The position numbers and the translations under genes were made by a program. The notes beneath the pieces are model-generated. The model was given only the letters and a program-made list of their open reading frames with translations. It was not told the origin of the DNA and did no database searches. This document shows, one piece after another, positions 1 to 11,995 of a stretch of 64,000 nucleotides of DNA (its first letter is position 1; every line of letters starts with the position of its first letter). The DNA lies in assembly GCA_030562195.1 (NCBI GenBank), contig CM060202.1, positions 6,014,001 through 6,078,000 on the forward strand. The letters are read 5' to 3'. This DNA is from Nipponacmea schrenckii. Lineage: Eukaryota; Mollusca; Gastropoda; Lottiidae.

Positions 1-2397
1 TCTACCAAATACAGATATTAGATCTTCTTCTGTAACTTTATTGTCAATGTTCTTTATATACAGCACCTATTGAAACACATTACAGTAAGAAAATAGGAAA
101 TCGAATGTTTTATTCTATTTTTGTACATGTAACAGGGACAATTTTATTTGAATCACTTATGTTCCCTGCCCCAACCCAAGTTTACAGAAAAGTTACAATT
201 GTAGCCTACTGGTATCTTAAAGCATTTACTTTGTATTATTTTTGAGAATATAAATAATTCGGTTCACCTACAAGTCAACAAAAGCCATTCGGAAAGAACA
301 TTTCTGAGAGCCGTACTAATAATCGCAGTTGGTATAACCATCCAAGTGCGAATTTCAAATTGTAGATGAAGTGTCTTAAGAATCATAAACATCTACCGTC
401 CGTATTCCGTGAACTGTAGTGGATTCTGAAACAATTTCGATTTGTTAAATGAAACAGCAAATATAATGGTGTCTTTATTCCTTTCTACTTACGTTATTCA
501 CGTTACCCATGTGATAATTCTCAAATTTCGGGATTTGCTTGATTTCCTCACATGTAAGTCTATTATCTCGTATTTCTTTTTCGGGAACATTTTCGATCAC
601 GTGAGTTGGTTTGATAGAGCACGAGGTACCGAGAGGCAAAGGACCAAGAACAATGTCTTTGATATCAGGGGGTTTAGAAACCAGTTCCCATTCACCATAA
701 GGTCCTCCACAAACTTCACTGGCTTCAAGAGAATCTTTGTCCTTTGATTCGGAAGAAATTTCTGCCTGTAAAGTATCTACGGACATTCCATATTTCTTCC
801 CTCGTTTCCGTTCACGTCGTCTTTCGCGAAATTTCGAATTGATTTTGTCCTCTATTTCTGTCATAAGTTCAGGCACCATACTAAGAGGGTTACTTTTTTC
901 ATAGTCTTTTTGGACGATAAGGTGTTTACTCAATTTTCCATCCTTAGAAGAGCTAATCGCCTTTTCCAAATCCATTTCGTGTCTGGTGACTTTCTGGACG
1001 GATGAAAATTGAACAGGTAGGCTGCTCGAAGGCTGCTTCTCGGAGATTTTGGCATCAATGATGGCTAATTGTTCCTTTTCTATATCTGGATTTATCACAA
1101 CCCCCGAGCGCTTCTCCTGGTAAAAAAGAAATTAAACAATGAAAACGAAATATCAGACTCAAATCAATGAGGGAAATTTTTTCACGGCAGTAATGCAAAC
1201 TGGTCGACACCCTTTTCCTGTCAACGATGGATGTGCACATCTTATGGCAATGTACCTCTCACCTATATAGATAGATATATAATAGCCAGAAATCAAACAT
1301 AAAAAATAATTCTAACCGATAATTTGCCATATTCGTGTTTTATTTTCAATTGGATTTCATCGTGAGTTAACCCATAGCGGCTTAGTTCTTCTGTTCTAGC
1401 ATCAAGGTTGTCAGTTTTCTGATAGTCTTTTAATGGAACAACACCAACGAAGGTGTCGACTTGGGGTTTGAAGGCACTTGTAGTGCTAAACTGTCGATGT
1501 TGGGAAAATTGCCTAAAAAGAAAAGTAGCATAACCTACTATACCCTAAATGTGTTTTATGTAGTCTCTTATATAGCCTACCAGTTGCAAAAAGAAATGTG
1601 CATAGGCTTCTTCTTAGATTCACTTTTTACAAGTTGAACCTGAAGAGATATCTATTTGGGAACTATAAACTAAAGAGTAAAAATATACGTGTGTTTGAAG
1701 ACGGTTTTGACCCCCACTCGGGGGGGGGGGGTCTGTATTCCAACTGGGCAGGGACCTGTTTCTCAAATTTTAACAAAGATACAATCAAGATTATTAGATA
1801 GTTACCTGATTGGTAAATAAAAACTCAATTTTAGTGATTGACCAATCTGACTATTGGAACACCAAAATCGTCCTAAGTTAAGTTTTCGTGAAACAGTCTC
1901 CAGATAATTTGGGCTTGTAAAGATAGTTTCGCTTCTTTCCGGTTTGCCCCTGAATTTTCCCTAATTCTTCGTTTCGTCCTTTGCTATATGCCCCTTAACT
2001 ATATCGCCTCTCACCAGCTTGCCTCTTTCTTAGTTTGTCCCTTCCTATTTCGCTCTTCTTTTTAAAAAAATTGTGCATGATCTGATTTAAATGCCTATCT
2101 CGATCGTGTGCATTTTGGTAGCGAGGCAGTTGCAATTTGGTAAAGCGTAGGCCGAGGCAAACTTGTGTTAATTAGTTGAAATAATTTGCATTCGATATTG
2201 GTTGCAGATAAAAAAAAAACATACTTCTCTAGTGTGATGTCGGTCATCATTTGTCTTTTTGCCAATGAATGAAGGTATCGTTCTCCCTCTGTCTCAATAT
2301 CTTCTTCTGGACCATCTTGTACCACCCTTTTCCCTACTCTCATACCAGTTTTTTTAAACCTCAACCCTTCCTCGCTTGTCCCTGCATCGGCATCCAT
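1..2397 (-). CDS. RBM41: RNA-binding protein 41 (RBM41), 3' end cut by window edge
   Basis: Four coding exons on minus join in frame: 2397-2225, 1512-1317, 1116-493 and 66-1 (353 residues so far). Donors read GTATGT, GTTAGA and GTAAGT; acceptors follow pyrimidine-rich tracts. The N-terminal 'EGERYLHSL' block and the 'SRYGLTHDEIQLKIK' block match the conserved N-terminal region of RBM41. A charged 'RERRRERKRGKK' stretch follows, and the last visible exon opens an RRM with RNP2-like 'VLYIKNI' and ends at 'LISVFGR'. RBM41 is related to U11/U12-65K (RNPC3) and is linked to the minor spliceosome; it acts in the nucleus. The rest of the RRM lies beyond base 1. An acceptor-like 'ctttccag' directly precedes the ATG at 2397, so a 5' untranslated exon probably lies further right. 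RNPC3 was considered, but the N-terminal half fits RBM41. Confidence 0.9.
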
Positions 2398-3127
2398 CTG
2401 GAAAGAAAAAAGAAAAGAGTCTTATACCGCGATGGAAGAGTATCAATTGTCTTGTTTCTTGCAATTTTGTATACGTGACAGAATATTAGTGTTCTTATGA
2501 TTTGATAGAAAGATTGCATTTACAGTGAGGATCATCAGAAATATGCATTTGAAATTTGTGTAAGTTTAAGTTGCTCTTTGCATTAGCCTACGGAGTTTGC
2601 ATAAAATTATTTGTATGTCACGGTTGCCATAATTAAAGAGATCATTGTATTGCAGTAGGCTACATACTATGAGTTTTTCTGGAGCAGAGAATTAAATATG
2701 GATAGATCATAATTAACTTTAAATAAGTTACATAATTTATGTATAGTTAAACCCCGTTCCAAATCCCTTCAATAGACGTTTAGAACAGTGGTTTCATACT
2801 AGGCGTAATTGTTCTGTTATTAAAATTAGCCCCTTTCCGGCTTTGTAGTCAAACATAACATTATGATTGAAAAATGTTGCAGGGATAGGTAAGGATTTAT
2901 GGGGGGTGGGGGCAATGCAATCGACGAAGGATACTGAAAGGGATAATGAAAAAAAATTGGTTGAAAACCCGTTTTAAATTGTATATATCTATAATCATAT
3001 TTTACGCGACACTTAATAAGAAGGGGGGTAACTCGTGAGTTAAAATACGAAACAACGACCTTGGCCAGCTCTGGATTGATTAGTGAGCATTCAAGCTCAA
3101 GTTGAAAACCTACAAAAAAGATTGAAA
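2398..3127. promoter_or_regulatory. divergent intergenic region between RBM41 and ATP5F1E
   Basis: These 730 bases separate two genes read outward. No further coding exon is recognised. The stretch must hold the promoters and 5' untranslated exons of both genes, so a shared or closely spaced bidirectional promoter is likely. No convincing TATA box or CpG-rich core was seen; a G-run (ggggggtggggg) sits near 2899. The regulatory role is inferred from gene layout only. Confidence 0.45.
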
Positions 3128-3808
3128 ATGGCAACGTATTGGCGACAAGCAGGGTTTACGTATGTATTGAAATGTAATTGTAACCGTTCAAAAACATTTT
3201 CGAAAATAACATGTGGCATTACTTATACGAGGTCAAACTTTTTGAAAAATGTATTTTTCAATTTGTGTTTATGCTTTGCCAACCGCAGAAACTAGGCCTA
3301 GGTCTAGTATACTATAAGAACTAAGATCTGTGCATCTCATATTTGTCTCTTTTATTCAGATACATCCATTTCTCATCTATATGTGCTAAAATTACTAGAG
3401 AATGTCTAAAACAAGAGCTTCTACCTGTAGCTGATAAAGGAAAGGTGATAGGAGCAGCATCTACTGTCAAGACAACAATCTGGGAAGGTGGAAAGCCAAA
3501 AACTGTTATAGGTAAGAAATTTAGGACACTTTAACTCCAAAAAAACACAAGTTTATGTCTGTTAATTATTTGCACTGTATCAGAGACTAAAATCTGTAGT
3601 TCAATTATCATATCTTAGTCTGTTTGCAATATAAGCTTATCTAGTATTTCTTTTTGACATGGATTTGCTGAATATCTTTGGTTTAGTGCTTGCTAAATTT
3701 CCTTTGATTTATAGTCAGTTTCTGTATGTAAAAACCCTAAAAATAACCGTATTCTTTTTTCTTTTTTTTTCAGACCCACTAGAAGGAAAGAAAGCGGCAA
3801 TTGTCTAG
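3128..3808 (+). CDS. ATP5F1E: mitochondrial ATP synthase subunit epsilon (F1 central stalk)
   Basis: Three exons, 3128-3159, 3360-3511 and 3774-3808, join to a 72-residue protein. Phases (2 then 1) agree across both introns; donors are GTATGT and GTAAGA, and acceptors TTATTCAG and TTTTTCAG. It begins MATYWRQAGFTYI and continues SSICAKITRECLKQEL, the signature of the small eukaryotic epsilon subunit, which packs against gamma and delta at the foot of the F1 rotor in the mitochondrial matrix. The C-terminus is about 20 residues longer than in vertebrates (roughly 51), with a basic 'GKKAAIV' end. No cleavable presequence is visible, as usual for this subunit. The start was chosen by homology. 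A candidate ATTAAA poly(A) signal lies at 3875-3880. Confidence 0.95.
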
Positions 3809-5802
3809 TTTGTGGTAGTTTTTTTGGTTAGAAAACATCTATCATTACAATTAAGAACTATTTTTATGTGTATGATTAAATTTTTTGAAGAACTCCTTTG
3901 GAACGTTGATACGCTGCCTATTTATATAGAAAATTAAAATTTTGTGAAAAAAGGTCTTTTTACTGTATTTCTTGCTGTAATTCCTTTTTGCTTGTTGATA
4001 AGACATTTAAAAGCCATTGAAAGCACTTTCTGTATACACAATCGAAATTTGTCTATCATATTTGTATGAATGGAAATATCAACTGTAAAATTAAAGAGCC
4101 TAAGATTGATAAATGATAAACATGTGAAACACTGCAAAAGGTATTATTTATAAATATGTAATTACAAAGGGGAATTTTCAATCCGAAATGTGGGTCATTT
4201 TCACAGGGTACTTTCCAAATCAAAACCTCCAAGACATTCTAAAACAAAACCTATGCAATATTTGAAAGATTTATAAAATGAGAGAAAACATTAACCCAGC
4301 CCTCCCTATCACTGTTACTGATTTGTTCCCCTAAAGAAGTTTTGTTTCCGAGTCTAAGGTAAGATTGGTGAACAAAAGGTTTGAATCTGTCCTTTTACAG
4401 AAATAGAATGTTTCAGAATACACTTGTCCTACAGCTTATATTTGTAATTAATCTTTTTGGCTAAATAAGGATGTATTCCACACTTTTATAGTTTTGAAAA
4501 GGCGACTATTTCTATATAAATAAGTGAATAAGCAATGAATTTATTCAGTTTAAGAAAAAAGTCTTGGTGCTAAAACAGTTCCATAAATGCACAAGCGCAA
4601 AATGGCAATCGTCTCCCAGGTGTATACAAACAAACTTTGTATAACAGCCTTGACAGGTCTAAAGGAGCCAATTTAACTTTGCCAATAACTTAAATTCAAG
4701 GATTTGGAATGTAAACTATAATATTAGTTTGTATGGTAGGGTGTATTAATACTCTATTAAAGTTTTAAAAAATGTATTCACATTTTAATAATCTTATCAT
4801 ATTAATATGCACCCTATGAAAACAATCTTATATAGGCTACTCCCTTTTTGACAACAGATGTTAAAAGTTAATGGAGTAGAATAAAATACATCATTTCAAG
4901 ATTTTCATTTGTACAGGTAAAATTTAGGGTAAAATTTATATTGCATTTTATCAATAACAAATGCGTGACATAAATGGTGTACGGGGAAAATGACGGTAAG
5001 AACAACAAAAACATCCATCTTTCCAAACATATTTTTATCGAAGTTTGGTTTAGCTATCAGCAGTAAGTATACTATTATAGGCCTTATGGATACAAACTAC
5101 AGTAATTTCTTAATTAATTACTCAGTCTCAATACTACAATATGTAAATTGTATGGACCAAATAAAAGAAAATAAAACAATTTAACTCATGTGTTTGTGAT
5201 TTACCTTTTCTTTTTCGAATCTCTTTACTTTTGAAGAACCTATCTTTCCTTGTTTATCTTATTTTTCACTTTACTCACTATATCAGTTTTCTTTTGTTGA
5301 TAAATCACGTCCCTTGTCAAACTCTTCAACATAAAGATACATTCGGTCAATTGAGATGTAATCGTTTCGACAAGTTTACTGAATGACTACGGGCCATAAA
5401 TAAACTGAAAGCTACTCGTTCTTCCACTGATTTTCAAGAAGTTCACAAAATTCAACCTGACAGGGATTTGGGGACTACTGAAAAAGTTTGACTCTTGGAA
5501 ATATCAAATTTGGGGGCAAAGAACAATTGAAAAGAGTATATTGAGCAAAACGAACTGGCTCAAAATAATTAAAATAAACCAATAAACACAATTTCAAATA
5601 TTTTGCTTAGAGTGTTTATGCTGTGATAAAATGTTTTGAATTAAAATGTGGTGTTATATGTGTAAGCGAACTTGATGAAATCGATCATTTCAGACACCTA
5701 AAAGCTTTGCACGGATTTGGCACTAATAACATAAAAATATTACGTATGAGAAAGTGAAAGTAGAGTGAAGTGATTTGTGAAGCTATAGCCTGCGTTATAA
5801 GC
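3809..5802. other. intergenic, AT-rich, no gene recognised
   Basis: The 3' untranslated region of ATP5F1E is followed by unique AT-rich sequence. Short open frames here (for example near 3934-4137 minus and 4990-5184 plus) have no recognisable similarity and look like chance. A splice-acceptor-like 'catttcag' at about 5685-5693 may end a 5' untranslated intron of ANAPC15. Confidence 0.5.
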
Positions 5803-6117
5803 ATGTCAGCACCGCCATTTCCATCTTTGCTTCCAAAAGAAATTGACAGTATTTGGTTCACTGTGGATAAACCATGTGACGATGAAAGTGAACTTGCCAA
5901 ACAAGAACGAGATTACAATCAATGGCTACAACAAATTGAAACAAAAGATAACGCGATCGTACCCATTGGAAAGACGTCTGAACATTTAGACGAGGATGAT
6001 GACGAAGATGATGATGATGAGGGTGATGATGATGATGAAAGTGATACTAATGATGATGAATTAGATACTGATATGATGGATGAAAGAGATTCGGGCGATG
6101 ACAATAGCACTTACTAA
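5803..6117 (+). CDS. ANAPC15: anaphase-promoting complex subunit 15
   Basis: A 104-residue protein encoded in a single exon. The first 60 residues carry the APC15 signature: 'FPSLLPKEIDSIWFTVDKPC', then 'ELAKQERDYNQWLQQIE', then 'KDNAIVPIGK'. The rest is an acidic Asp/Glu tail from a run of GAT/GAA codons, typical of the family (human is about 121 residues). In known systems APC15 sits on the APC/C platform and is needed for turnover of the mitotic checkpoint complex. The start at 5803 was preferred to the in-frame ATG at 5770, because the upstream 11 residues do not resemble the family and 'MS.P' does. A candidate AATAAA lies at 6365-6370. The absence of coding introns may be ancestral or due to retroposition; the frame is intact. 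Confidence 0.9.
   Translation: MSAPPFPSLLPKEIDSIWFTVDKPCDDESELAKQERDYNQWLQQIETKDNAIVPIGKTSEHLDEDDDEDDDDEGDDDDESDTNDDELDTDMMDERDSGDDNSTY
5989..6075 (+). repeat. GAT/GAA trinucleotide-rich coding run
   Basis: A run of mainly GAT with some GAA codons encodes the acidic tail of ANAPC15. It is imperfect, which should limit slippage, but it is a plausible source of length polymorphism. Confidence 0.7.
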
Positions 6118-8202
6118 AGCTCTGTTATTATTATTACCGGTACCCTTAGTGCACTGTATGACTAGCCTACTGCAGGGAAATAGGTTCAGGCCTTTAGATG
6201 ATGAATAATTTGTTCGTTTGTTGATCATACTTTTAATTCGGGCCAGATTATTTGGACTACATTATGCAAAACTACCATTCGCTGACCCAGTCTGCACGTG
6301 TAAATATGAAACCTGTGACTATGACAATTTGAACAACTCTTATGGTGATAAATTGCAATGCGAAAATAAACATGTCATTGTTTTAATCTGTTACCTTATT
6401 GTCACCCCGACAATCCGCAAGCATTTGTAGGATTAAACACAACTTAGTTAACAATGCTATTTCATGACTAGCCTACTCGACTGAACCTACCTTGTCCTCA
6501 TTAAAACCGGGATCAGTAATAATTCTGCATGCTAGAAAAGAAATTCGTCAGTATATTGCAAAATTTTCTTGAGCTAAATTGTCGGCACGTATATGTAGGC
6601 CTAATACATGTCCGAAGTTAATCTGTTCTAAGTTGTGAAGTTCGTTGAAACTCGTTTTGTGGACTAAGCTAGATACACACCAAGAACAATACTGCACCCA
6701 CCTTCGTGAATTCACATTATGAAAAAGTAAAACCCATATATATCTATATCGTGTCTATATAAGTTTTCGCAACCTTAACTTCTGGGTACCTTAGTGGTAT
6801 ACTGCGTCTTTTAATGAACATTCTAAACTGGGCCAATAAGAGCATATTTTCATCAGTAGATGTAACATAAACAGAATCCTTATATTAATATAATAAATCC
6901 CTAAAAACTTATAAATTATACATAAAAAACCTTTTTTTTTTACTTAAAAATTTGTAATAAATTGAATAAGCGTTTTTCAATACATGTACTTCAATACTTA
7001 TACTTCAATACTTATACTTCAATACTTGTACTTAGTTTTGTGAGTTTTTCCAGATTTTACAAGGATTCTGTTACTTAATGACAACAAATAAGTCCATTCT
7101 AAGACGCAGTATCACTTAATATTATTGACTTACTTCTAAAAGCATCCCATTTATTTTGCACGTATTGTCCCTGTAACTAATTTTCCCCTAATACATGTGA
7201 ATTCTTATGAACTTAATTGGCAAAATGTGATTCCAAAATGTCTCTAGTAAGACATTACCATTCAAGAGTTGCATGTTCGAAAGAGGCTATAATATGGCTT
7301 TAGTACCATTTAAAATCGGGCCAGCTTTGGACGTTATTTTTGCAAATACCATTTGCCTTGATTTTTTATGTGCACTAAGCCACCATGCTTCGTTTTAGCT
7401 TAATGGCGTCGATCGCCATCAATGTTTTCGCTCATTTGTTGAAAGAAGGTAAAGCGTTATTCCCCAATAGATACTTTTTTTACATAACGAAAACAATGAC
7501 AATCTTAACTGTAAAACAATTATACAAAATATAATTATAACACAATCTAATAACTAGTACAATATACAAGTAGACCAGAACTAGTTTTCTAACGGAAAAA
7601 AAAAACAACTATTGATATCCAATATATATTTAAATGTCATTGAGCAAAAGCACCAAATAATAACTTGAGTATATTATTGAAATAAATAGCCGTAAACAAT
7701 GAATGGAATAGCCCGTAATGATGACGATTGATCAACACGGCATATATTTGGCATCATCTTTGCCTGGACACAATACAACAGCAAACATGCCGAGACATCA
7801 ACTAAAATCCGCAGGATAGGGAATATTAAATGGGGACATATTTCTATAGATAAAGAAAGAATTCAGGATGTTCCTTCAATTAAATATTTTTGTGACGGCT
7901 TGTGTGCCAAACTCAAACTACAAACTTTTATCCAACAAAAAGTAATGTGTGAAATTTGTCATCAACTGAACATATGAAATTCATTCATTAAGGAAGTTCC
8001 AATTAAAGAGAAATTCTTATATAATCTATCGAACCTCAAAATGTTTGGTTTTGGGTCCAAGATATGTAAAACCAATTTATAAGGTAGTTTATAAATTATA
8101 AGCACTATATATAGTATGCGTATTCAAGCCAACAAACAGTAGACTAATACCCTATTAGAGAGTGGTCGTGTCCTATTCGCAAAATTTGTACTTGAGATTA
8201 AG
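6118..8202. other. convergent intergenic region, no gene recognised
   Basis: ANAPC15 (plus) and the F-BAR gene (minus) converge on this stretch, so it holds both 3' untranslated regions. The rest is unique AT-rich sequence with a short tandem repeat near 6981-7030. The short frame at 6218-6430 has no recognisable family. Confidence 0.5.
6981..7030. repeat. short tandem repeat, about 15-bp unit
   Basis: Four imperfect copies of a unit like 'tacttcaatacttat' in a row. Non-coding. Confidence 0.75.
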
Positions 8203-9099
8203 CTAAAGGGGAGTGTTCCTTTTATAAAAATTTTCATATGGAATAGGATTAGGTCGACATGAACCAGTTTGGAATTTATCTATAAAAGTAAAAATATCCT
8301 CGGCGATATCACACTTATCAAGCATTTGGCGAACCCTCTCACTGCAATCATCCTTTTCTAAAGCCACATGTGAATCCAAGTTTGAACAAGTCCACATTAC
8401 GTCTCTTAAGTAGTTAATGCGTTCTTCTTCCATTGTTTGGAACACTTGACAAGCTTGGGACATTTCATCTTCCCACTTACGTCTAGCATCTTCCAGAGCA
8501 TGAACAGAAGACATGTAAGCTTCATCTGCTTTTTGAACGTTGTCTTGAGTCTTGTCTAAAGTATTTCTAGCCTTTTCCAGTTCTTTCGTGGTAGTCGTCA
8601 CTCCTTGTTTCAGTACCGTATAAACCTCTGAAGCCGTATCATATTCCTTGCACTTTTGACCGTAAGATTTCTGCAGAGAAAGAGTTTTATTATACAGTGA
8701 TACTTTTTCTTGGTGACATTTCTTAGTCCTATCGGAAATTTCTTTTTTTTTCTTTGAATTTTCATCGATAAATTTACGAGTTTCTGTATCAAGTTCATGA
8801 AAATATCGCCCACACTCTTCATGGATTTTTGTAACTTTAACCAGTTCGTCACGAAATGCGTCCCACGAATATTCCAGTTGTCCCACAACTCCTTTAAATT
8901 TTAAAGACTGGTTCAATTTCAACAAGCTTTTACTATAATCGAGTTCCAATTTAGATCGGGCTTTAAGGTAGGTCTCCATGTCCTTACATAGTGCCTTTCC
9001 ATCTGACACTCTTTCAAGAAGTGTATCAAAACCCGAGGAACTAGTGAAGTCCTCTCCCCAGAAGGAGTTATCAAATGTCTTTATTCTTGTCTTACTCAT
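8203..9099 (-). CDS. F-BAR domain protein of the PSTPIP family, single exon, no SH3
   Basis: A 298-residue intact frame on minus. It opens 'FDNSFWGEDFTSSSGFDTLL', the FCH motif of PSTPIP1/2 (compare 'FWCRDFT...GYEVLL'), followed by the long helical F-BAR body with 'GKALCKDMETYL', 'KVSLYNKTL' and 'YGQKCKEYD', and ends 'PIPYENFYKRNTPL', matching the conserved end of the PSTPIP F-BAR ('PVPYQNYYDREVTPL'). F-BAR dimers bind and curve membranes and link to actin regulators at the plasma membrane. The frame stops (TAG) right after the F-BAR end; PSTPIP1 continues into an SH3 domain and PSTPIP2 into a short tail. No splice donor is seen at the 3' end, and the whole domain is in one exon, unlike vertebrate PSTPIP genes. 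A retrocopy is possible, but no poly(A) tract was seen. Confidence 0.85.
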   Translation of the reverse strand: MSKTRIKTFDNSFWGEDFTSSSGFDTLLERVSDGKALCKDMETYLKARSKLELDYSKSLLKLNQSLKFKGVVGQLEYSWDAFRDELVKVTKIHEECGRYFHELDTETRKFIDENSKKKKEISDRTKKCHQEKVSLYNKTLSLQKSYGQKCKEYDTASEVYTVLKQGVTTTTKELEKARNTLDKTQDNVQKADEAYMSSVHALEDARRKWEDEMSQACQVFQTMEEERINYLRDVMWTCSNLDSHVALEKDDCSERVRQMLDKCDIAEDIFTFIDKFQTGSCRPNPIPYENFYKRNTPL

Positions 9100-11549
9100 T
9101 GTGAATCCGACTTAGTAAATCAATGGTTATTTCCTGAACGTTACAGGCAACAGGTTCATCTTTGAAGTAACAGGTTCTCTTGTGTTTTCTGTTTCAAACG
9201 AATCACTAAATTGAGTTATAATACATTTTACGCATCCACTTAATGAAAATTCAGATATAAAACTTCCTCTTTTTAAACACAGTTCTAAATGATATAACTT
9301 CCGTTACATCGGGTTATGTTTAAATTGCAAGGCAGATTTAAAGCCCTTCTTCCGTTTTTAATATTTGCTTGTCAATTTAAACCGAATCAAGATTGGTTGG
9401 AAAGGATTAATTTGTAATATGAATTTCATATGATCACAATTACCGTCCCGGTCGACCGTTATTAACAATATCGTTAAGGACACAATAAAACACGTCACTA
9501 CACGGAATTATTTTATAGTGAAACTTGTTGGGATAGGACCAAGATATCAAGACACCGTATTTATTTTAGTCAACACGGAAGAAGATCGCATTACTGTTTT
9601 CACAAATCTTCTACAGTTTAGTCGATTATGCCTGAAAAAAAAAATATAATTTATAATCAAAAGCACACATAAGTATTGTTTTTAACTCGTGTCCTCTTTT
9701 CGAAATAAGCATAATAAGGAATTGCCAAAGCCTTATTGGTGATACTTTTGCTGGTCATAAATTGTATCCTTTCACATGTCATGTAACAACAACAACAAAA
9801 ATCTACAGATTAATCTATAACTAATTCACGCGGCCTACTTTAATTACTTGAGTGATAATCTAAAGCCCAATTGCTATGTAATTTTCAGATCTAGTGGCCT
9901 ACCGTTACCATTAAAGTCATTCAAATATTTACTTTGTCAGCTCAGTTTTCTATATTTATATTTTAACTTTTCAAAACTGAATCTTAAGTACAAAACAGTT
10001 TTTCTTTGTGGGCATCTGAGTCAGATGTTTTTTTTATTATTCCGGGTATAATCAATCTAACAACACTGAAATCGAGAGATTCAAATGAGTAAATATAATT
10101 TTAACACAAAATTCGCATTTGATGTATATATAACTATAGCTGTATATGCCACGTCGACGTTTATATATAAGAAATACATGTATGAAAACAAAGTAAATAG
10201 GTCTAAACCTAATTAACAAATCTTGCTAGCACTAGCCCAGACACCCCCCCCCCCAAAAACAATAAAATAATTAAATCAAAAATTCATTGATCAACAGATT
10301 TGTTACGTCGATAACTTTTTATATTCATGCACTTGTGGGTAAATTGTAACGACCGCAGCATAGAAATTAAATTATTTGGGAAAGTACAGGGTCCACAAGA
10401 TAATGTGAAAACACAATTCTCTTATAGCCTAATAGTGTTACTTAAATCATACATCCGTGTCTATTGTCTAACAATTTTAACAGTCAAATATAGAATACCT
10501 TACATGAAGAGGTGTGCATTCAACCTAACTTACTCACCGTACTTTCTGGCTCAATTACGTTATAAATCCAAGCGGATACTGCAGTAAACTCTTTACAATT
10601 GACCGATCAAAAAAGATACTACGTATAATATGCTTGAATATAACTTATAGGCTACATCTTTATACAAATATTGACATTTCTAAAAACTAGAGTGACCTAC
10701 TTTTCAAGTATATGATTTATAATATGTAGAATAAATTTATTTATAGGACTAGTGTCTTCTCAAATTTGCTAACAAATCGACATTTGCCAATTTTTGCATT
10801 TTGCAAATCCTACTTATAGTCTAAATGACTATTGTAAAATAACTTCATGTCCCAAATTATGTCATTTGTCATTGGGAAAAGTTCATACATGTTTGTCGAA
10901 CTACACAAATCCAAGTCATGATGGAATAATAATGGAGAAAAACTTATTTTGATACCTGCATGTACTTACATGAGTCGTCAGCATAATATAACACTCTTCA
11001 AATATAAAGATTACTACTGTCCTATACAATGAAATGAATTAAGATAGTATGACAATGATACTAGCCTAAAATACATAACACATGATATATAAAGTATTTA
11101 CGCAATCTATATTATACATATACGTACATTTAACATAATATTAAAGTGTCATTTCCTGCATATTATCTTCGTCCAAATTGATCATTATTCCAAAACTAAC
11201 CTGAATGAAGTTTTACGTCCATGATTGAACTGATGCAGTTTGTGGCCTACTTTTTTTTAATTTGTCGATCCCATGGATTAACAACTAGATTAATTATTAT
11301 AGTGAAGTTCGAATTTTTTCTAGTATCCTTTAATACGTTCTCACTAAACTATTTACTTCCTCTTTAGTCTTTCTTCCTGTTACAAAATATTGTGTCCTAA
11401 TGAATATTATTCGACCTCTAATGACCTACAGACCAGGACCTACTAAGGATATTCCTAAATTACAATAGTGGTAGATGTGGGAACATCTCGTAGCTCGTAG
11501 CTCGTTTCCAAACTTCTGTAAATCTAAGTTGGTGAGACATTAACTAAAG
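9100..11549. other. intergenic, no gene recognised
   Basis: AT-rich unique sequence 5' of the F-BAR gene, whose promoter should lie just right of 9099. A C-run is at about 10242-10253. The short frames at 9848-10051 and 10327-10587 show no family features. Confidence 0.5.
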
Positions 11550-11620
11550 TTGCTATTATTTGGTTATCATCTGGAAATCATCTCATTAAACCTGTATATG
11601 TCAACCCCTCCTTCCCCACC

Positions 11621-11653
11621 CCCCTGGAAATCATTTCGACCCCCCCCCCCCCT
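11621..11653. repeat. poly-C runs
   Basis: Two C homopolymer runs; the longer, about 13 C, is at about 11640-11653. A similar G-run lies near 1719-1731 and another C-run near 10242. Homopolymer lengths may be uncertain in the assembly. Confidence 0.7.
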
Positions 11654-11664
11654 TCAAAATTCGA

Positions 11665-11906
11665 AAAATATTAAAGCTGAAAGCAGTCACAATCTGCTAT
11701 TTAGAGCTGAAAGAGATAAATTTTGTCTTCAACTGAAGATTTTTAAATGCCATTTACCACTTGAGGATACAATATATAGACACAGCTTCATGGAACAACA
11801 ATCATTGGTTAAAGTTTATGCAACGTTTATGACAATCAATAAGCATATTGATAAAGCCAGGAGACTTCATGAAGCTATTAACATCAGTAGTAACCAGCCA
11901 GACTAA
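11665..11906 (+). other. conserved-looking C-terminal reading frame, possible lone 3' exon or gene fragment
   Basis: The end of an open frame (11550-11906) changes character after a poly-C stretch. From about residue 45 it reads as amphipathic helix with balanced codon use ('FRAERDKFCLQLKIFK', 'IYRHSFMEQQSLVKVY', 'HIDKARRLHEAIN') and ends at a normal stop. The part before it is poly-Pro from C-runs and looks non-coding. An acceptor-like 'gctatttag' at about 11696-11704 could start an exon. No partner exons were found upstream. I do not recognise the family. It may be an exon of an unseen gene, a pseudogene fragment, or chance. Confidence 0.3.
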
Positions 11907-11995
11907 GGTGTTAGGTTGGCACATGCATATGATAAACTTATCAAACTGTAATAATTATTGTGCATAAACTTATTCATATTTAGTTATTAAAACAC

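Noticed and set aside
5919..6110. Minus-strand poly-Ser frame over ANAPC15
   Set aside because: Antisense of the GAT/GAA run in the acidic tail.
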